Source of the DNA: Microglena sp. YARC
Lineage: Eukaryota > Chlorophyta > Chlorophyceae > Chlamydomonadales > Chlamydomonadaceae
Direction of reading: 5' to 3'
NCBI GenBank assembly: GCA_022414725.1
Contig: CM039464.1
Coordinates: forward strand, 41,796,462 to 41,860,461
Length of the DNA stretch: 64,000 bases
A model generated the notes under the pieces. That model made no database searches. It worked only from the letters and a program-made list of their open reading frames with translations, and was not told the DNA's origin. Positions within the stretch are counted from its first letter, which is position 1. Each line of letters opens with the position of its first letter. A program made the translations under genes and the position numbers. Below, piece after piece: positions 36,955 to 50,799 of this stretch.

Positions 36955-38150
36955 GAAGCATGGTGCAAGATAACAACAAAAAGAAGTGGGGAAGGGGATG
37001 ATGTAAGGAATCTATCAACTCGCGGAGTGTCTAGTCCAGAAATCCAATAACGAAGAGTCTCGAACATGAAGCATGGTGCAAGATAAACAAGTGGGGAAGG
37101 GGGATGAAAGGAATCTATCAACTCGCGGAGTGTCCAGAAATCCTATCACGAAGAGTCTCGAACATAAAGCATGGCGCAAGGTAAACAAGTGGGGAAGGGG
37201 ATAAAAGGAATCTATCAACCCGCGGAGTGTCTAGTCCAGAATCAATCACGAAGAGTGTCGAACATATGAAGCATGGTGCAAGGTAAACAAGTGGGGGAAG
37301 GGAGGCTATAAAAGAACTCTATTCAACTCCGCGGATGTCCCAGAAATCCAATCAACGAAGAGGTCCCGAACAGAAGCATGGTTGCAGGTAAACAAGTGGT
37401 GGCGAAGGGGATAAAAAAATCTATTCAACTCGCGGCAGTGTTCCAGAAATCCAATCACGAAGAGTCTCGAACATGAAGCATGGCTGCATAGGTAAACAAG
37501 TGGGGAAGGGCATAAAAGAATCCTATGTCAACTCGCGGAGTGTCCAGAAAATCCGAATCACGAAAGAGCTCTCGAACATGAAGCATGGATGCAAGGTAAA
37601 CAAGTGGGGAAGGGGATAAAAAAGAATCTATCAACTCGCGGAGTGTCCAGAAATCCAATCACGAATTGCAGTCTCGAACTCCATGAAGCATGGTGCAAGG
37701 TAAACAAGTGGGAAGGGGATAAAAGAATATCTATCAACTCGCGGAGTGTCCATAACAATCAATCACGAAAGCTCTTCGAACATGAAGCATGGTGCAATAA
37801 ACAATGGGAAGGGGTAAAAGAATTTATATCGCGCTCGGAGTTGTCCAGAAATCAATCACGAAGAGTGCTCGAACATCGAAGCATGGTGCAAGGTAAACAA
37901 AGTTCCGGGAAGGGGATAAAAGAATCTATCAACTCGCGGGGAGTGTCCAGTGTCCAGAAATCACGAAGAGTCTCTCGAACATTGAAGCATGGTGCAAGGT
38001 AAACAGCAAGTTGGGAAGGGGATAAAAGAATCTATCAACTCGCGGAGTGCCAAATACACGAAATCCAATCACTAAGAGTCTCGAACATGAAGCATGGTGC
38101 AAGGTAAACAAGTGGGGAAGGGGATATAGGAATCTATCAACTCGCGGAGT
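36955..38150 (+). repeat. 96-bp satellite array, about 12 units
   Basis: Blocks: GAATCTATCAACTCGCGGAG, TGTCCAGAAATCCAATCACG, AAGAGTCTCGAACATGAAGC, ATGGTGCAAGGTAAACAAGT, GGGGAAGGGGATAAAA. The unit length is a multiple of three and one minus-strand frame is mostly open, but indels interrupt it. Coding is not supported. Confidence 0.8.
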
Positions 38151-38204
38151 GGTCCTCACCTCGGAATAGTCCTAGGGGGATGCAAAACGATACGCAGTGG
38201 GTGA

Positions 38205-38510
38205 AAATCCAATATCCAATATCCAATATCCAATAGCCAATAGCCAAGTAGGGGATGCAAAGTGGCACATATCCAATATCCAATAGCCAATAGGGGGAAT
38301 GCAAAGTGGGCCAATAGATCCAATATCCAATAGCCAATCAGGGGGATGCAAAGTGGGGCCGTGGGGTGAAATCTGGTCAATAGCCAATAGGGGGGGGGTG
38401 TCGGGGAATGATGCGTTAGGGAATTGCTGCGTAAAGGAAGGAAGGATGCGTAAAGGAAGGAAGGATGCGTAAAGGAAGGAAGGATGCGTAAAGGAAGGAA
38501 GGATGTAGTG
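38205..38510 (+). repeat. Short simple arrays
   Basis: CCAATATCCAATAGCCAATA-type heptamer variants (38210-38400), interspersed with GGGGATGCAAAGTGG, then four or more copies of GCGTAAAGGAAGGAAGGAT (38430-38505). Low-complexity, no gene. Confidence 0.75.
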
Positions 38511-38552
38511 TAATGGGATGATGTGAGGGAAGAGGTGGCAAGCGCGCGAAGA

Positions 38553-39559
38553 TTAGACAAGAACAAAGAGGACTAGTGTAATATGAGCGGAGGGGAAGGA
38601 CGTGATATACGGACGAGGCGATATACACAGGACGAGGATTGTTACGGGACGAGGGAGACGCTGAAAAGATAGTGAATAATGAGCGGGAGGGGGTGATATA
38701 CGGGACGAGGGATTTACGGGACGAGGATGACGGGCTGAGAGTTGGTCTAGAGATCGGTTTTTGTTCATTGGCTTATATACTCTTATCGTACTGGTGATAC
38801 ATTGTTTTGACGTGAGTCGGATCTTACGTTCGCAAGAAAGGTTATCATAGCGAAAAATCGAAGAATCTATGTGCCACGATGTGTTAAATGGCATGGGCTT
38901 CACAAATATGCTTTCCCCCTGCTTCCAGAATTGATCGCATGGAATGGATGGTATGCTTTCATTTCGAGGTACTGGCCAAAAACAACTGTGGAGGTCGATG
39001 GCAATGATGTAGCTTTCATATCTACTATTTAACATGCTGGATACACACACTTCAAGCTCGCCCCATTGCCTCCTCCGTACCATCGCATCGGAGAGTGCCT
39101 TACACTGCTAGTCATAATAGCATAATCCCCTCTTATTCGCATCCCTTGTGGATCTAAAGTGCTCATTTCGAGTGCAGGGTATGTGGTCACTTCAATGTGG
39201 TACAAAATAGCATTGGCAAGCACAATGAAGGATCTGTCGCTGCGTTCAAGTGGTTTCCACTTGGATAGACATGGGTAAGGTTCATGTCGAACTAAAGATC
39301 GCTTCCAGGATTCTGCGTTATCACTTGAATATGCTTCGAGATTCCTGCTAAGACTTTGTGTAATTGATTGATCTCCACCTAGGAGATTGTGGGTCTTCTT
39401 CCTTTCTCTAACAATTGTCTCGCTTATGTCGTCAGAGATGACAATTCGCAGATTCACATAGTTCACGAGTGGTGATGATTTTTGTATCCATCCAAGTAAG
39501 AAAATAGAATTCGGTACGCTCGCACCTTTAGTGTCCAATGTGACAGTTCGCGGATTCAC
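38553..39559 (-). pseudogene. Unknown gene in two frames
   Basis: Two overlapping minus-strand frames (39029-39559 and 38553-39083) read as one protein of roughly 270 residues. The first holds LVNYVNLRIVISDDISETIV and KWKPLERSDRSFIVLANAIL, the second MLNSRYESYIIAIDLHSCFW and FWKQGESIFVKPMPFNTSWH. The frame changes near 39060. The N-terminal residues (NPRTVTLD, FLLGWI) match the unit of the array immediately upstream, so the gene probably began with those repeats. Family not recognised. Confidence 0.45.
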
Positions 39560-40471
39560 TAGTCGCGAGAGTGTTGTGTTTTTATTCCCACTCCAAGTAC
39601 TAGAATGATCGGCCTCACTTTATGTCCAAGGTGACATTCGTCGATTGACTAGTCCGAGTGGTGTGTTATTATCCATCACCAAGTAAGAAAATAGATCGTA
39701 TGCTCACTTAATGTCCCAAGTGTGAGAGTCTCGCGGTTTCACTAGTCCATGAGTGGTGGTGTTTTATCACTCAAGTAACGAAAGATATGATCGCCTGCTC
39801 ACTTATGTCCAAGGTGATAGTTTCGCGAATTCTACGTCCTCCGAGTGGATGGTGTTTTATCCAACTCAAGTAAGAAATTAGTCTGCTCACTTATGTGCAG
39901 GGACAGTTCGCGATTCACTACCACGAGTGGTGTGTTAATCACACTCAAATAGAAATAATCGTCTTATCACTTAATGTCTAAGGTGAGAGGTTCGCGGATT
40001 CACTAGTACCCGTGGTGTGTTGTTACTACTCAAAGTAAGAATAGATGAGGAGAAATCCTTTGATGTCGAATGTATGACAGTGGATTCGAGGAATTCATAG
40101 TCGGCCTATGAGTTGTGTGTTTATCCCCAAGTAGAAAATAGATCGGTCCTCCACTTATGGTCCAAGCGTGACAGGTTCAGCGGATTCAGTCATCCCGATG
40201 TGTAGTTTTATGACACTCCAGTAAGAAATAATCGTCTCCACTTATGTACCGAAGGGTGCAGTTCGCAGATCACTCTCGGATGGTGTGTCTATCACTCAAG
40301 AAGAAATAGATTCGGCCTCCAATTAGTCCAAGTGACAGTTCAGGGATTCACTAGTCGAGTGGTGTGTTTACCTCCAATAAGCAAATAGATCGGACCTCAT
40401 CTATGTCCGCAAGGTGACAGTTTGCGGATTTGCACTAGTCTACGATTGGTGGTCTTATCCACCAATAAGAA
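39560..40471 (-). repeat. About 84-bp noisy array, probably coding repeats
   Basis: About 10 units. Read on the minus strand a unit gives NPRTVTLDISERSIFLLEW then INTPLV, which continues in the gene at 38553-39559. Indels in nearly every unit destroy the frame. The array runs into the scaffold gap. Confidence 0.6.
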
Positions 40472-41471
40472 NNNNNNNNNNNNNNNNNNNNNNNNNNNNN
40501 NNNNNNNNNNNNNNNNNNNNNNNNNNNNNNNNNNNNNNNNNNNNNNNNNNNNNNNNNNNNNNNNNNNNNNNNNNNNNNNNNNNNNNNNNNNNNNNNNNNN
40601 NNNNNNNNNNNNNNNNNNNNNNNNNNNNNNNNNNNNNNNNNNNNNNNNNNNNNNNNNNNNNNNNNNNNNNNNNNNNNNNNNNNNNNNNNNNNNNNNNNNN
40701 NNNNNNNNNNNNNNNNNNNNNNNNNNNNNNNNNNNNNNNNNNNNNNNNNNNNNNNNNNNNNNNNNNNNNNNNNNNNNNNNNNNNNNNNNNNNNNNNNNNN
40801 NNNNNNNNNNNNNNNNNNNNNNNNNNNNNNNNNNNNNNNNNNNNNNNNNNNNNNNNNNNNNNNNNNNNNNNNNNNNNNNNNNNNNNNNNNNNNNNNNNNN
40901 NNNNNNNNNNNNNNNNNNNNNNNNNNNNNNNNNNNNNNNNNNNNNNNNNNNNNNNNNNNNNNNNNNNNNNNNNNNNNNNNNNNNNNNNNNNNNNNNNNNN
41001 NNNNNNNNNNNNNNNNNNNNNNNNNNNNNNNNNNNNNNNNNNNNNNNNNNNNNNNNNNNNNNNNNNNNNNNNNNNNNNNNNNNNNNNNNNNNNNNNNNNN
41101 NNNNNNNNNNNNNNNNNNNNNNNNNNNNNNNNNNNNNNNNNNNNNNNNNNNNNNNNNNNNNNNNNNNNNNNNNNNNNNNNNNNNNNNNNNNNNNNNNNNN
41201 NNNNNNNNNNNNNNNNNNNNNNNNNNNNNNNNNNNNNNNNNNNNNNNNNNNNNNNNNNNNNNNNNNNNNNNNNNNNNNNNNNNNNNNNNNNNNNNNNNNN
41301 NNNNNNNNNNNNNNNNNNNNNNNNNNNNNNNNNNNNNNNNNNNNNNNNNNNNNNNNNNNNNNNNNNNNNNNNNNNNNNNNNNNNNNNNNNNNNNNNNNNN
41401 NNNNNNNNNNNNNNNNNNNNNNNNNNNNNNNNNNNNNNNNNNNNNNNNNNNNNNNNNNNNNNNNNNNNNNN
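40472..41471. other. Assembly gap of exactly 1000 N
   Basis: The round length suggests a placeholder between contigs, so true distance and even adjacency of the two sides are uncertain. Apparent reading frames across it are meaningless. Confidence 0.99.
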
Positions 41472-44400
41472 AGAAAAGAAGAGAGATATAGGATGTTTAG
41501 TTAGAGAAGGTAAAAAAAAAAAAAAGAACAGGGGTGTGCATTTAATTGTTAGCTTTGGTACAACAAGTATTAGAATTTGAATCAATCTATAGTCAATTAT
41601 GGATTAGTGGAGAGAATTGTATATTGTGTAACAGGAATAAAAAGGGAAACAATATGTGTTTGTTGGAGAAAAATAACTTGCACGGGAAATTGAGTTAGAT
41701 TCTTAATATTTTGGATCTCAAAGAATAATCCATATAAAAATAGTCATAGTATTGATGAGTTTCATAAGTATCTACGATGGAGAGTTATAGAATATTGGTT
41801 GAATGCGAGCGGGGGTCAATGTTTATAAGTAAATGAAAACAGATCTAAAAATAATTAAATTCAAAAATTTGTAATGCAGTGGTTTTGATGTTTTTTCTCG
41901 TTGTCTAATATATGGCGAATAAGCAGAGTAGTTCATAGATTAATTTTTTCCATACTACAAGTAAGGCGTACGTTAATATTTACTGTCAATTATTATAAGT
42001 TTTTGGAGTTAACTCAAATGTTATATACAATAGTATTGTCTTTTGTTGAAATGGAATACCTACGAAATTTGCTAGCATCACAGTTTCAATTGTGGAACTA
42101 AAATACAGTAACATGACTAAGTAGGCTACCATAGACGAACGAGTTTATTCAGCTCTCGTAGATTCCGACTGACATTCTGTTATAAGTACTACTTTCAAGT
42201 GACTTATTATTATTATTAAAGGCACCCGAACTGTAAATAGTGATTTCTAGATATTAATAAGTGAAGGCATCTTGTTAATTTCATTTCATATCTATGTCTA
42301 ATTAGGTATTTTAAGAATATTTAACAATAGGTTCTAGCAATCTGTGGCATTATCGTATAATTGTACCAATATTGTACATAGTAAAAAAAAACAACAACAC
42401 CACAGACAAATGATTAGCGGTTATCAAAAGAATAATAGAATATTGTTTATAATTTACGACAGACTGTCATCTGAGAGGGAAGCAGAAAATATGGCGACGC
42501 GCAGAGTGCGAAGTAGAATGACAAATTTGGGCAAATGGGAGGGTGTTCAAAAACGAATTGAGATGGTTCTCTAAGGCTTCTTACACACGGTTAACGTTTA
42601 AGCATTCCCAAAATTACGGGGATGTCGAAAGATGCGTCATAGAAATAGATGGAATTTGGTAATGCATATAGGTCATTAAATCTAATCTATACAAACCGAA
42701 AATAATGGAGATGCGATTTTCTCACACTTAAAGTTACTAAAACGCCGAAAGCACTTCTAAAAGGGAAATGAAAGAATCTACGCAAATACGTTTTAACACA
42801 CATCTACAAAACATAGTATGATGATTTGATGGATAAATAAAATATCACGGAATTATGCAAACGAATATAATAAGAACTAAGATTTAAAGTCACGTAAACG
42901 GATCTAGTTTCCTACGAAAAATGCCATTGGTAATCAAAGTAAGTGATACAGACAAAAACAATTGTCTGTAGTTAACACCTGTTGATGATTTAAGAAATTC
43001 CAGGTGAATTAAATAATGCTGCTAAGAAAACTAGACATATATGTCTGTGGAGATGATACGGATCACATAGATATGTTATATTAAAACATATTCTACGAAG
43101 GAAACACATCCAAGATTGGAGACGATAAGAAAAGTAATCATTTAAGTGTGCATCAACTCATCTAACTGACAAAAAGTCATAGTCGAATAACGGAGAACAG
43201 AATGCAAATATTAAAGAATTGCTATAGTGGAATGTATTAAAATCGAATGGGTAAACAAAAAAAACAAGGGAGAGTTTAGGTTTAAAGGATTAGCAGAAGA
43301 GACCGTGTTGGGGATGGGAAACGAAGGAAAGTTGTATGAAGAAAGGTAAATACAGAGATCATATCGAGCTTGGAAGCGATTGACAGGGTAATGAAATGAT
43401 CCCTTAAACTAAATGGGCGATCGAAGGAGACTGTAATTGCAGAAAGGAGCTATACAAAATAATTAAGAACACGCTGTATATGTCTGTCAAGACATACACA
43501 TATAGAAATTGTTGATGCTTAAACAGTGGGGAGAAGAGAACTTGTAACAACGATAGCAGAATATGACTGAACACAAAGCAGTAGTGCGTAATCGAATGAT
43601 CTATAAAAAATGGGTATCATAACAACAAGAAGCAGGACTAAGGGAAGTATATTAATTTTTCTTAGATAGTTTTATAAAAAAAATTGGATAAGAATTAAAC
43701 ATATTATATGTAACAAGATGAGTGCAGAGAGTTTTAGGATTATAATAGTTATGATAAGATATTAGAATATTCGGTCCTAATATAAGGATGAAGATATGCT
43801 TAAAATTGCCATGATTAATATATTAAATGTATTCGCATAATAGAGGTGTCAATAAAATTGCTATTCTTAATCAGTTATCATAATTATTATATTTCATAAG
43901 TCTGGACGTTTGGAATACACATATATTCTTCTTTGTGTGCTACTAATAACAGAAAAAAAATATGAGATGAAGGGACACCATTAAAAGTAAGGGAAGTATA
44001 CAAAAGTATTAGATAATCAGAAAGAAATCAATCATCAAATCATAATGAAAAAAATCAAACATAAAAAATCAAATAATAATCTAACAATCAAAATAAATCA
44101 AAATTAAACAAATGAGGCATTATGATGAGGTTGAAAAGTGAGAATGGAGTTTCATAGAATGGAAGAAGTATATAATCCATTGAACAGCGTAAAATACGAG
44201 ATCTGTCACAATGACTATACAAACGTATGAATGAAAAAAGATATAGTGGCTTCAATCTATGTAAGTATATGACGAACGTAAAGTATTTGATGATTTGGGT
44301 TGTATGTGGTAATTCGTAATTGGTGCAAAATACTACACTATAAAGAAAGTATAAAGAAGAGGTGTAGTGGATTGGATCGGCGATATCATTACGAGATTTA

Positions 44401-47178
44401 TTAGGCAAGGGCGTTAATGCTTGGGTTTAATCATAAATTAATCACATGCAAATTAACACTCGCATGCTTAGATTAAAACCGGGTATTATGGGTCATATAG
44501 AGATGATAAGAAAAGATAAATACTCACCAAAAGCCATGAATAAGGTGGTACTGATATGTAAAAGATTCTATCTGTAAGAGATTCTTGTAACAAAAAGTTT
44601 TATGAATTGGAATCATATATATATCATAGGTAAGAGTTTATTTTTTTACGTTATTATAAAACTTTGGATTGATGCCCAGAATGCTATTGATTATAATCAA
44701 ATCAAAGTTTGATAGCAATATGCGTACGAATTTATTTGTCTATATTATGACAACTTTGTCGAACGTCGTCGATATTTCATAATCGCATAGAAATATGAAC
44801 GTGCATATGTCTGCTCGCTCATAAAGATTTTTCAAAAACAGGAACCATCACATACCATTACTCACATACATCAAGTATCATTGGTCTATACGGATCGACG
44901 TGTTAGCCGACACTTGTAGAGGTTGAAACGAGTGATTTTACGAGGAGCCATCAAAACGATAAATTGAGTTTTATCGCTCCATAATAGTTTTAAATCGTTG
45001 TATACGATCGGACAGACAACAATGATAATAACTAATTCATATTTGAGTCTCGGGTTACATAGGTTGATACAATTCATCATCATTTCCAGTGGATCGAGAC
45101 AATGGATTTTAACACTAAAGAGAATATAGATTAAAGTCGTGGGTTTTTCAAATGGTGTTGCTCAAGTCGTGATTCGAATCAATCACAACAGATCTTGTTG
45201 AATGGAACAAATTCGGTAAATGGGGGCGATTGTCATGTCGAGAATCTGAGGATAGCGTGGCGGATTGATTATCTCGTAGGAATAAATAATCCTTAGTGAT
45301 AAGGCATATGTTTTCGGAAAAAGAGGTAAAAGAGCATAACCCACGAACATTTTTGGTGCATGAAATAGCACAGAGCAATGAACAATTGTCAACAATAAGG
45401 TTCTGGTTATTCCTAATTTTTGGACCTTATTATTTGACAATATAGTTATCGAATTATTTTGTTACTGAGATCAAGAGAAAATTTTGTCTACGGAAAAAAG
45501 ACAACAGACCGTTTGTCGAACTATTAAAATAAGTGTTGTATACGACTATCGTATTTGCGTCTTTAAATATGTTCGGGTATATCTTTTGGTGGGTACTTAT
45601 GTGAAACTTTTGATTTGCAGAAAAACACTCTAATCTATCTGGAATATTAAATAATCGGAATAAATACAGGTTTCTCTTCAATTTATATTTGTATAAAAAT
45701 TAGAAACTTATGATTTGCAAAATGCTTCCTTGATAAGCTACAGCACGGGTGGGTGAATATCGATCTTGGTATATACGTTTATAAGATTCGGAATAAACAA
45801 CCGGTTATATCTGAAGTAATGTAATATTCGACATTCGGTATCAGAACGAAGAAAAGGAATATTGTTCTTATCATAATAAATCCTTGATTATATCCAGTGT
45901 AAAGGAATGGCAAAATCAATTCCTCCCAGAAGGAAGTTTATTACAATCCAACAAGAAACATTTGTTACATGGTTTTGCTCAAACTGAGCCGGCTTTAATG
46001 AGGAAAGTGGTAATATGACTACCACCGTCATGTATTAGGCGATTGTATGAAAATAATGGTCACGAACAGAATCAAACAGACAGCTTGTTTTCTTTGAGCA
46101 GAAAGAACACAGAAGATTTCTTAGGGGGGTTGATTTGTGGTTCGATAAGGGTTCGTTGGAGTAATTGCTCACACTCTGTGGATCAAAGGATGAATCTGCA
46201 ATGGAGTGTAACACCTAGAGTAGCGTTTTAAATAAATCGTATCTGCGTGATGGGCAAATAAACATAATTGCTATAGTTAATACGTATATAAAAATAACAT
46301 GATGCGCTCACGTAGATCGAGTTTGTCACAATCATCTCTATCATATTATAAGTTACACATCACAAATCGGGGAATAGGATTGGCACTTTTGTTGTAGAAT
46401 AATATTATAAATCAGGTGAAAACAACGTCACGGGAACAGATGACTCATTCTTAAATATTTGGTCCTTTTATCCACTGAGGGTTTGATAGCAATTACACAA
46501 TGACATAGCGCACAAATAGACAGACATACACTAAGACATGGGCACAGAGAACGTCCCAAAGATATAGAAGTTAAACACATGATCAAACAGCGGTTAACGA
46601 TTCAAATTTTGAATACCAGGGACGACTTTCTCAGGTTGAATACTTAGTCGAAACCAATAAGCATTGCTTTACAACAATTATTAAACTTTTGTCTGTTTAT
46701 GAGTGTCAAATGTAATATGATCATCCACATACAAATTACAAAAATCATCTACCATGGGATTCATGGCATGGGTATATATGGACAGGGGGGGTATCGGATG
46801 TTATACTGGTGTCATCATGACGTAATGTTTTAATCAAACAACTAGAATCAGGACTCTAGCCAGGAACATGAAACCATACTGGGAAGTATTGAGGCGCGAT
46901 GGGAGGATCAATATCTTCATAGATCTATCAAATAGGCGTATTCACCTGGAGAATGACTCACGGCACACCATACGAATTCGAGCTGGAGAATTTGGACAAT
47001 TCCAGCTTTGAAGGATGTCATCATTCCAATTACCTTCATGGATTTCAACATGCCTCGGTATAAAGGATTGAAAGGGAAAATAGTATCCATATGACAATGA
47101 GGTTGACAATGTCGTGTTATATTGGGCTTTTGACAAGGACCTTTCTCAACTACTGTAATCGTATTTGAACGTGTCTCC
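41472..47178. other. AT-rich stretch without a supported gene
   Basis: About 5.7 kb with dense stops in all frames. The longest frames are under 110 codons and have no motif. No tandem array, promoter core with gene, hairpin or RNA gene was found. It differs from the compact left part of the window. Confidence 0.6.
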
Positions 47179-47487
47179 TCAAGCTATTATAAATCTGAAT
47201 ATATCAGACAACATAAATAAATCCTGATGCATCGTTGTAATATAGTTGTCTATCGTTTCATAACCTATCGAGGTGTGTTGATAAAGTTTATTCACAATAT
47301 GTCCAAATACATTGTGCTTTGTATGGTATTCATGTAGTTGGGAACAAATGTTAAAATAAAGAATATATCGGACCATGCTCAACGTCTTGTACTCGGTAAA
47401 TTCTTTCAAGTATTCGGCATGTTCTTTGGTGTAAAATACTGCGGACACATCATTTGAACTATATAATACATTGGGTGGACAAGTCAT
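47179..47487 (-). CDS. Possible gene fragment, unknown
   Basis: 102 residues with normal protein-like composition (TKEHAEYLKEFTEYKTLSMV, then HEYHTKHNVFGHIVNKLYQH). It could be an intact small gene or the surviving part of a larger one. No family recognised. Confidence 0.35.
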   Translation of the reverse strand: MTCPPNVLYSSNDVSAVFYTKEHAEYLKEFTEYKTLSMVRYILYFNICSQLHEYHTKHNVFGHIVNKLYQHTSIGYETIDNYITTMHQDLFMLSDIFRFIIA

Positions 47488-49900
47488 TTATTGCTATTAG
47501 GGTATGATTGGTTTATTATTATTCGACTTGAATACTTCTATAACTTAAGAGCGATTCAGAACATGAACTATATAAGGTATTGGGTAGATAATGAGGTACA
47601 GTCAATTGTGATTGAATTAAGCGTTTAACAGAGCCAATGTCCGCTCAGCAACATGAATATATCTTGACGTTTTAGGGAACAATGTCTTCCAGACGTACAC
47701 GACAGACATGTAACCTCAATATATGTACTCAGGTGATGATGATTTATTAATAAAACCTTGTTTGTTGACACGTCTGGGCATTATACCTTTCCTTTTCGTC
47801 TATGATAATATACCACTTGGTCGTGGAATTCTCGCATTTCTATCAGTTGCCTGCGATCAGTCACTGACAAGTGCAAAAGTTTACTATGGCAATATGGATG
47901 GGTATTAGACGTATAGTGACGCGTTGGAACGTTTTTTTAATCATATCGAGGTATCAATTGTCGTTTTTGTTTGTTCTGATAGACAACGTCGATGTTAACC
48001 ACAGTACAAATTAGTAAGATATGACGATTTCGAAACTAGGTCGATTAGGTAGATAAATGGGAGAGATAGAATTGTATTCAATATAGGTTTATTCCAGATA
48101 AATACCTTGCACTTCTCGCTCCATATACACTTGATATTATACGTATTAATCAGTTTGTTTTTTAGCACACGGGTTTCATAGTTTAATGGTGTTAGGAATT
48201 ACGAACAAAATCATTAATAAGAGTACTCGCAATCGACTGCTTGAAACAAAGTGATGGTTCGTCATAATGTAAGATTTAATAAGAGTCACGAGTCAGGTAC
48301 GATTCAGAAACAATTGTTTACTCTGTAATTGTCGTTAGATAACATATATATTTATAATTGACGCAAATAAAAAGCTTTTGGGAGGTATACATCAGTCTAT
48401 ATATCGTTTGTTACTTTTGGGGCAATGAATTTGTGCAATGGTCGGACCTGTCTAAAGAGTTTATGTCTTTCTTCTTATCGCACATTAGGGGACGTGGTTT
48501 GGGGTGTGTAATCGGGGCACGTACCTTCGGAGGGATCGGGTTTGTGGTGAATTGTGTGTACAATATCAAATACGCATCTTTGCCAAGAGATTACATTTCA
48601 TGCTGGTCTAGCTGGTCGTAACTTGATCATGTAATGCTTTATTGGTACACATGACAAAACTTAGACTCCCAATCATTGTTTCCATGCAAAATATTGTTCC
48701 ATGTTGTACTCTAGAATTTGTGAAACAAACAGCAATTTGCGCCATTGGCTCTAGTTTCATGGCGGTGTTATAATATTTAAAAAAAGACACGGACTGTATA
48801 ATCATCATGCATCGGGCGAAAATAATCCATTGAATGGCAACAGGAAATGAATGCCATAGGTTCCCGAGAGAGGGTACCAAGCGTTTTGATTATCTTGGTA
48901 GTGTTTATTTCTTCTTGTGAAGATAGTACATCTTATCAGATCATGGTCAAGTCTATCCCCATGGTTCAGGTATGAACCAGTGTGTTTTGTTTTTTATACG
49001 TTGGCTGCTCTCTAAAATTATCTACAGAACAAGTTATTATAAGGTGTTTCTGTCAGAGTACCGCCAGTGATGATTTCATGATACAAGTTATCAATTCATT
49101 GGTCATATTATAATAATACAAAATAACCGTGAACAAAAATAAAACATACAATCATGCATCAAGTGTGAACATAACCACTGTTTAATAAATTTATATATAT
49201 ATAAACATTAATATGCATTCAATACTAACTATTGTGTTTTTGTAGGGCATGTAGATACATAATTTTATTGACAGGCACTTCTGGCAGAGAAGACACCATC
49301 TACATTGATTTTCCATTATTGTAGCAGCTTCCACGGAGGCAGAAATCGAATTTTAGGGGTTATCTATAATCTTCATATCACACACCCACACCTGCATTAT
49401 TTCGGAAAATTGCTTGTCAATAACAGAGCATGTAGCTCGCGAACCTAAATTTCAATCCCACCAAAATTGTTGGGTTGATTCGGGTATTTATTGTTGAAAT
49501 ACGCGTCAATACATTATATGCCTGGGTTCATCATGTGCTGGAGGACTCTATCTTTGAACTTATAGTCATGTTTATTATTTATTTATACAAAATAAATAAT
49601 AAAAAACGCACACAGCGTTTAAATTATGATGTTTTGTGTTTACACAGAAAAATGTTATCTCAAGACTCTTCGTTGGACATGCAAAATTATAGGAACACAT
49701 CGACACGTAACATCAGACCGTTAAAATTAGACAATACTGTGACAAATTTGCCATGCTAGGTGAAATGATGAGAAATCAATCTGAGTTATTCACCGTTATC
49801 GTAACAAGTACGACATTTATAGACCATGACAAAAGGATATCATATGAAGATGTTGTGGAAAATAAAGGCTACACATATCCTTTATTATATGTTTTCAACT
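47488..49900. other. AT-rich stretch without a supported gene
   Basis: Only short frames. A plus-strand one at 48358-48621 and a minus-strand one at 48608-48880 have no motif and uneven composition. Nothing else visible. Confidence 0.55.
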
Positions 49901-49939
49901 ACTTTCAAACATAAAAATTGATTTAAACATAAAAAACAT

Positions 49940-50253
49940 TACAATATAAATACAATGATTATTCCTGTAGATGTTCACGTGTGGGAAATTATCGGCTGGA
50001 CAAATGGGAGTATTACTCCAAAAGAGTGGATAAGGAGGGGCAGACATAGAAAGGAAATTACTTGACGAATTAAAGATAGTTAGGATGTGTTGGGGAGACA
50101 CATCCTCGGTTCACGTAGACTCATAGATAAATTAAGCTTCTACTTTAATATGCTGGAGTCAAAAGAATACAGAGATTTCATGCAAATGCTGTTAGAGAGC
50201 GGGGAAGTTTATGAAAAGACGTATATCACGAAATAATGACAAAGGAAAAGACA
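49940..50253 (+). pseudogene. Coding remnant
   Basis: Protein-like stretches follow each other in different frames: HVWEIIGWTNGSITPKEWIR, then KLLDELKIVRMCWGDTSS, then DKLSFYFNMLESKEYRDFMQ ending at TYITK and a stop. They look like one gene broken by at least two indels. Family unknown. Confidence 0.4.
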
Positions 50254-50799
50254 TACCTTGAGAAATGAATAATGCTAAGATTAAAGCATCATTTAATCGA
50301 ATATATTTCACACAAACTTTCGGTCGGGAGGGAACACTAAGACTTGGATTTCAAATTGATAGAACTGTTTGAGGAGATTGATTCAAAGAGTCTATGCTAG
50401 TATCCAGTGTGTACGAACTGCCGTGGATTTTTTTATACGGGGAGAGAAAAATATACATAGGAATCTCCTCGTTATTTTATCATTTTTTTGGATTCTTCAT
50501 TAGTATTAGTAATTAGCAATATGTTAAAAACGCTTCGAGCATTATAACGTATACTTGAGCATTAGATCTCATCGTTGCAGTTTTTGGTTCAAAATCAATA
50601 TGTTCCATACATTGTATTCATATGTGTTATATTAACATCTTTCTTTGTATTACTTGAGGGTCGAAAAAAAATGTAAATATAATCTACCAATAAGGCTGCA
50701 CTGTTGCAAGTACCATCCAAAAATTGTCGATTCTGGATATGTCAAAACAACGAAAACATAGTTGCGTCAGATACGTAATTTAAATACATTTTTTTGGAA

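Noticed and set aside
32873..38150. CRISPR array
   Set aside because: Units are contiguous satellites without unique spacers, and no cas genes are present.
40414..41585. Long frames spanning the N gap
   Set aside because: They exist only because N has no stop codons.
49914..49921. AAAATTGA as a sixth early promoter
   Set aside because: No ATAAAA/CCGAC block at the right spacing and no open frame with hairpin downstream; expected by chance in AT-rich DNA.
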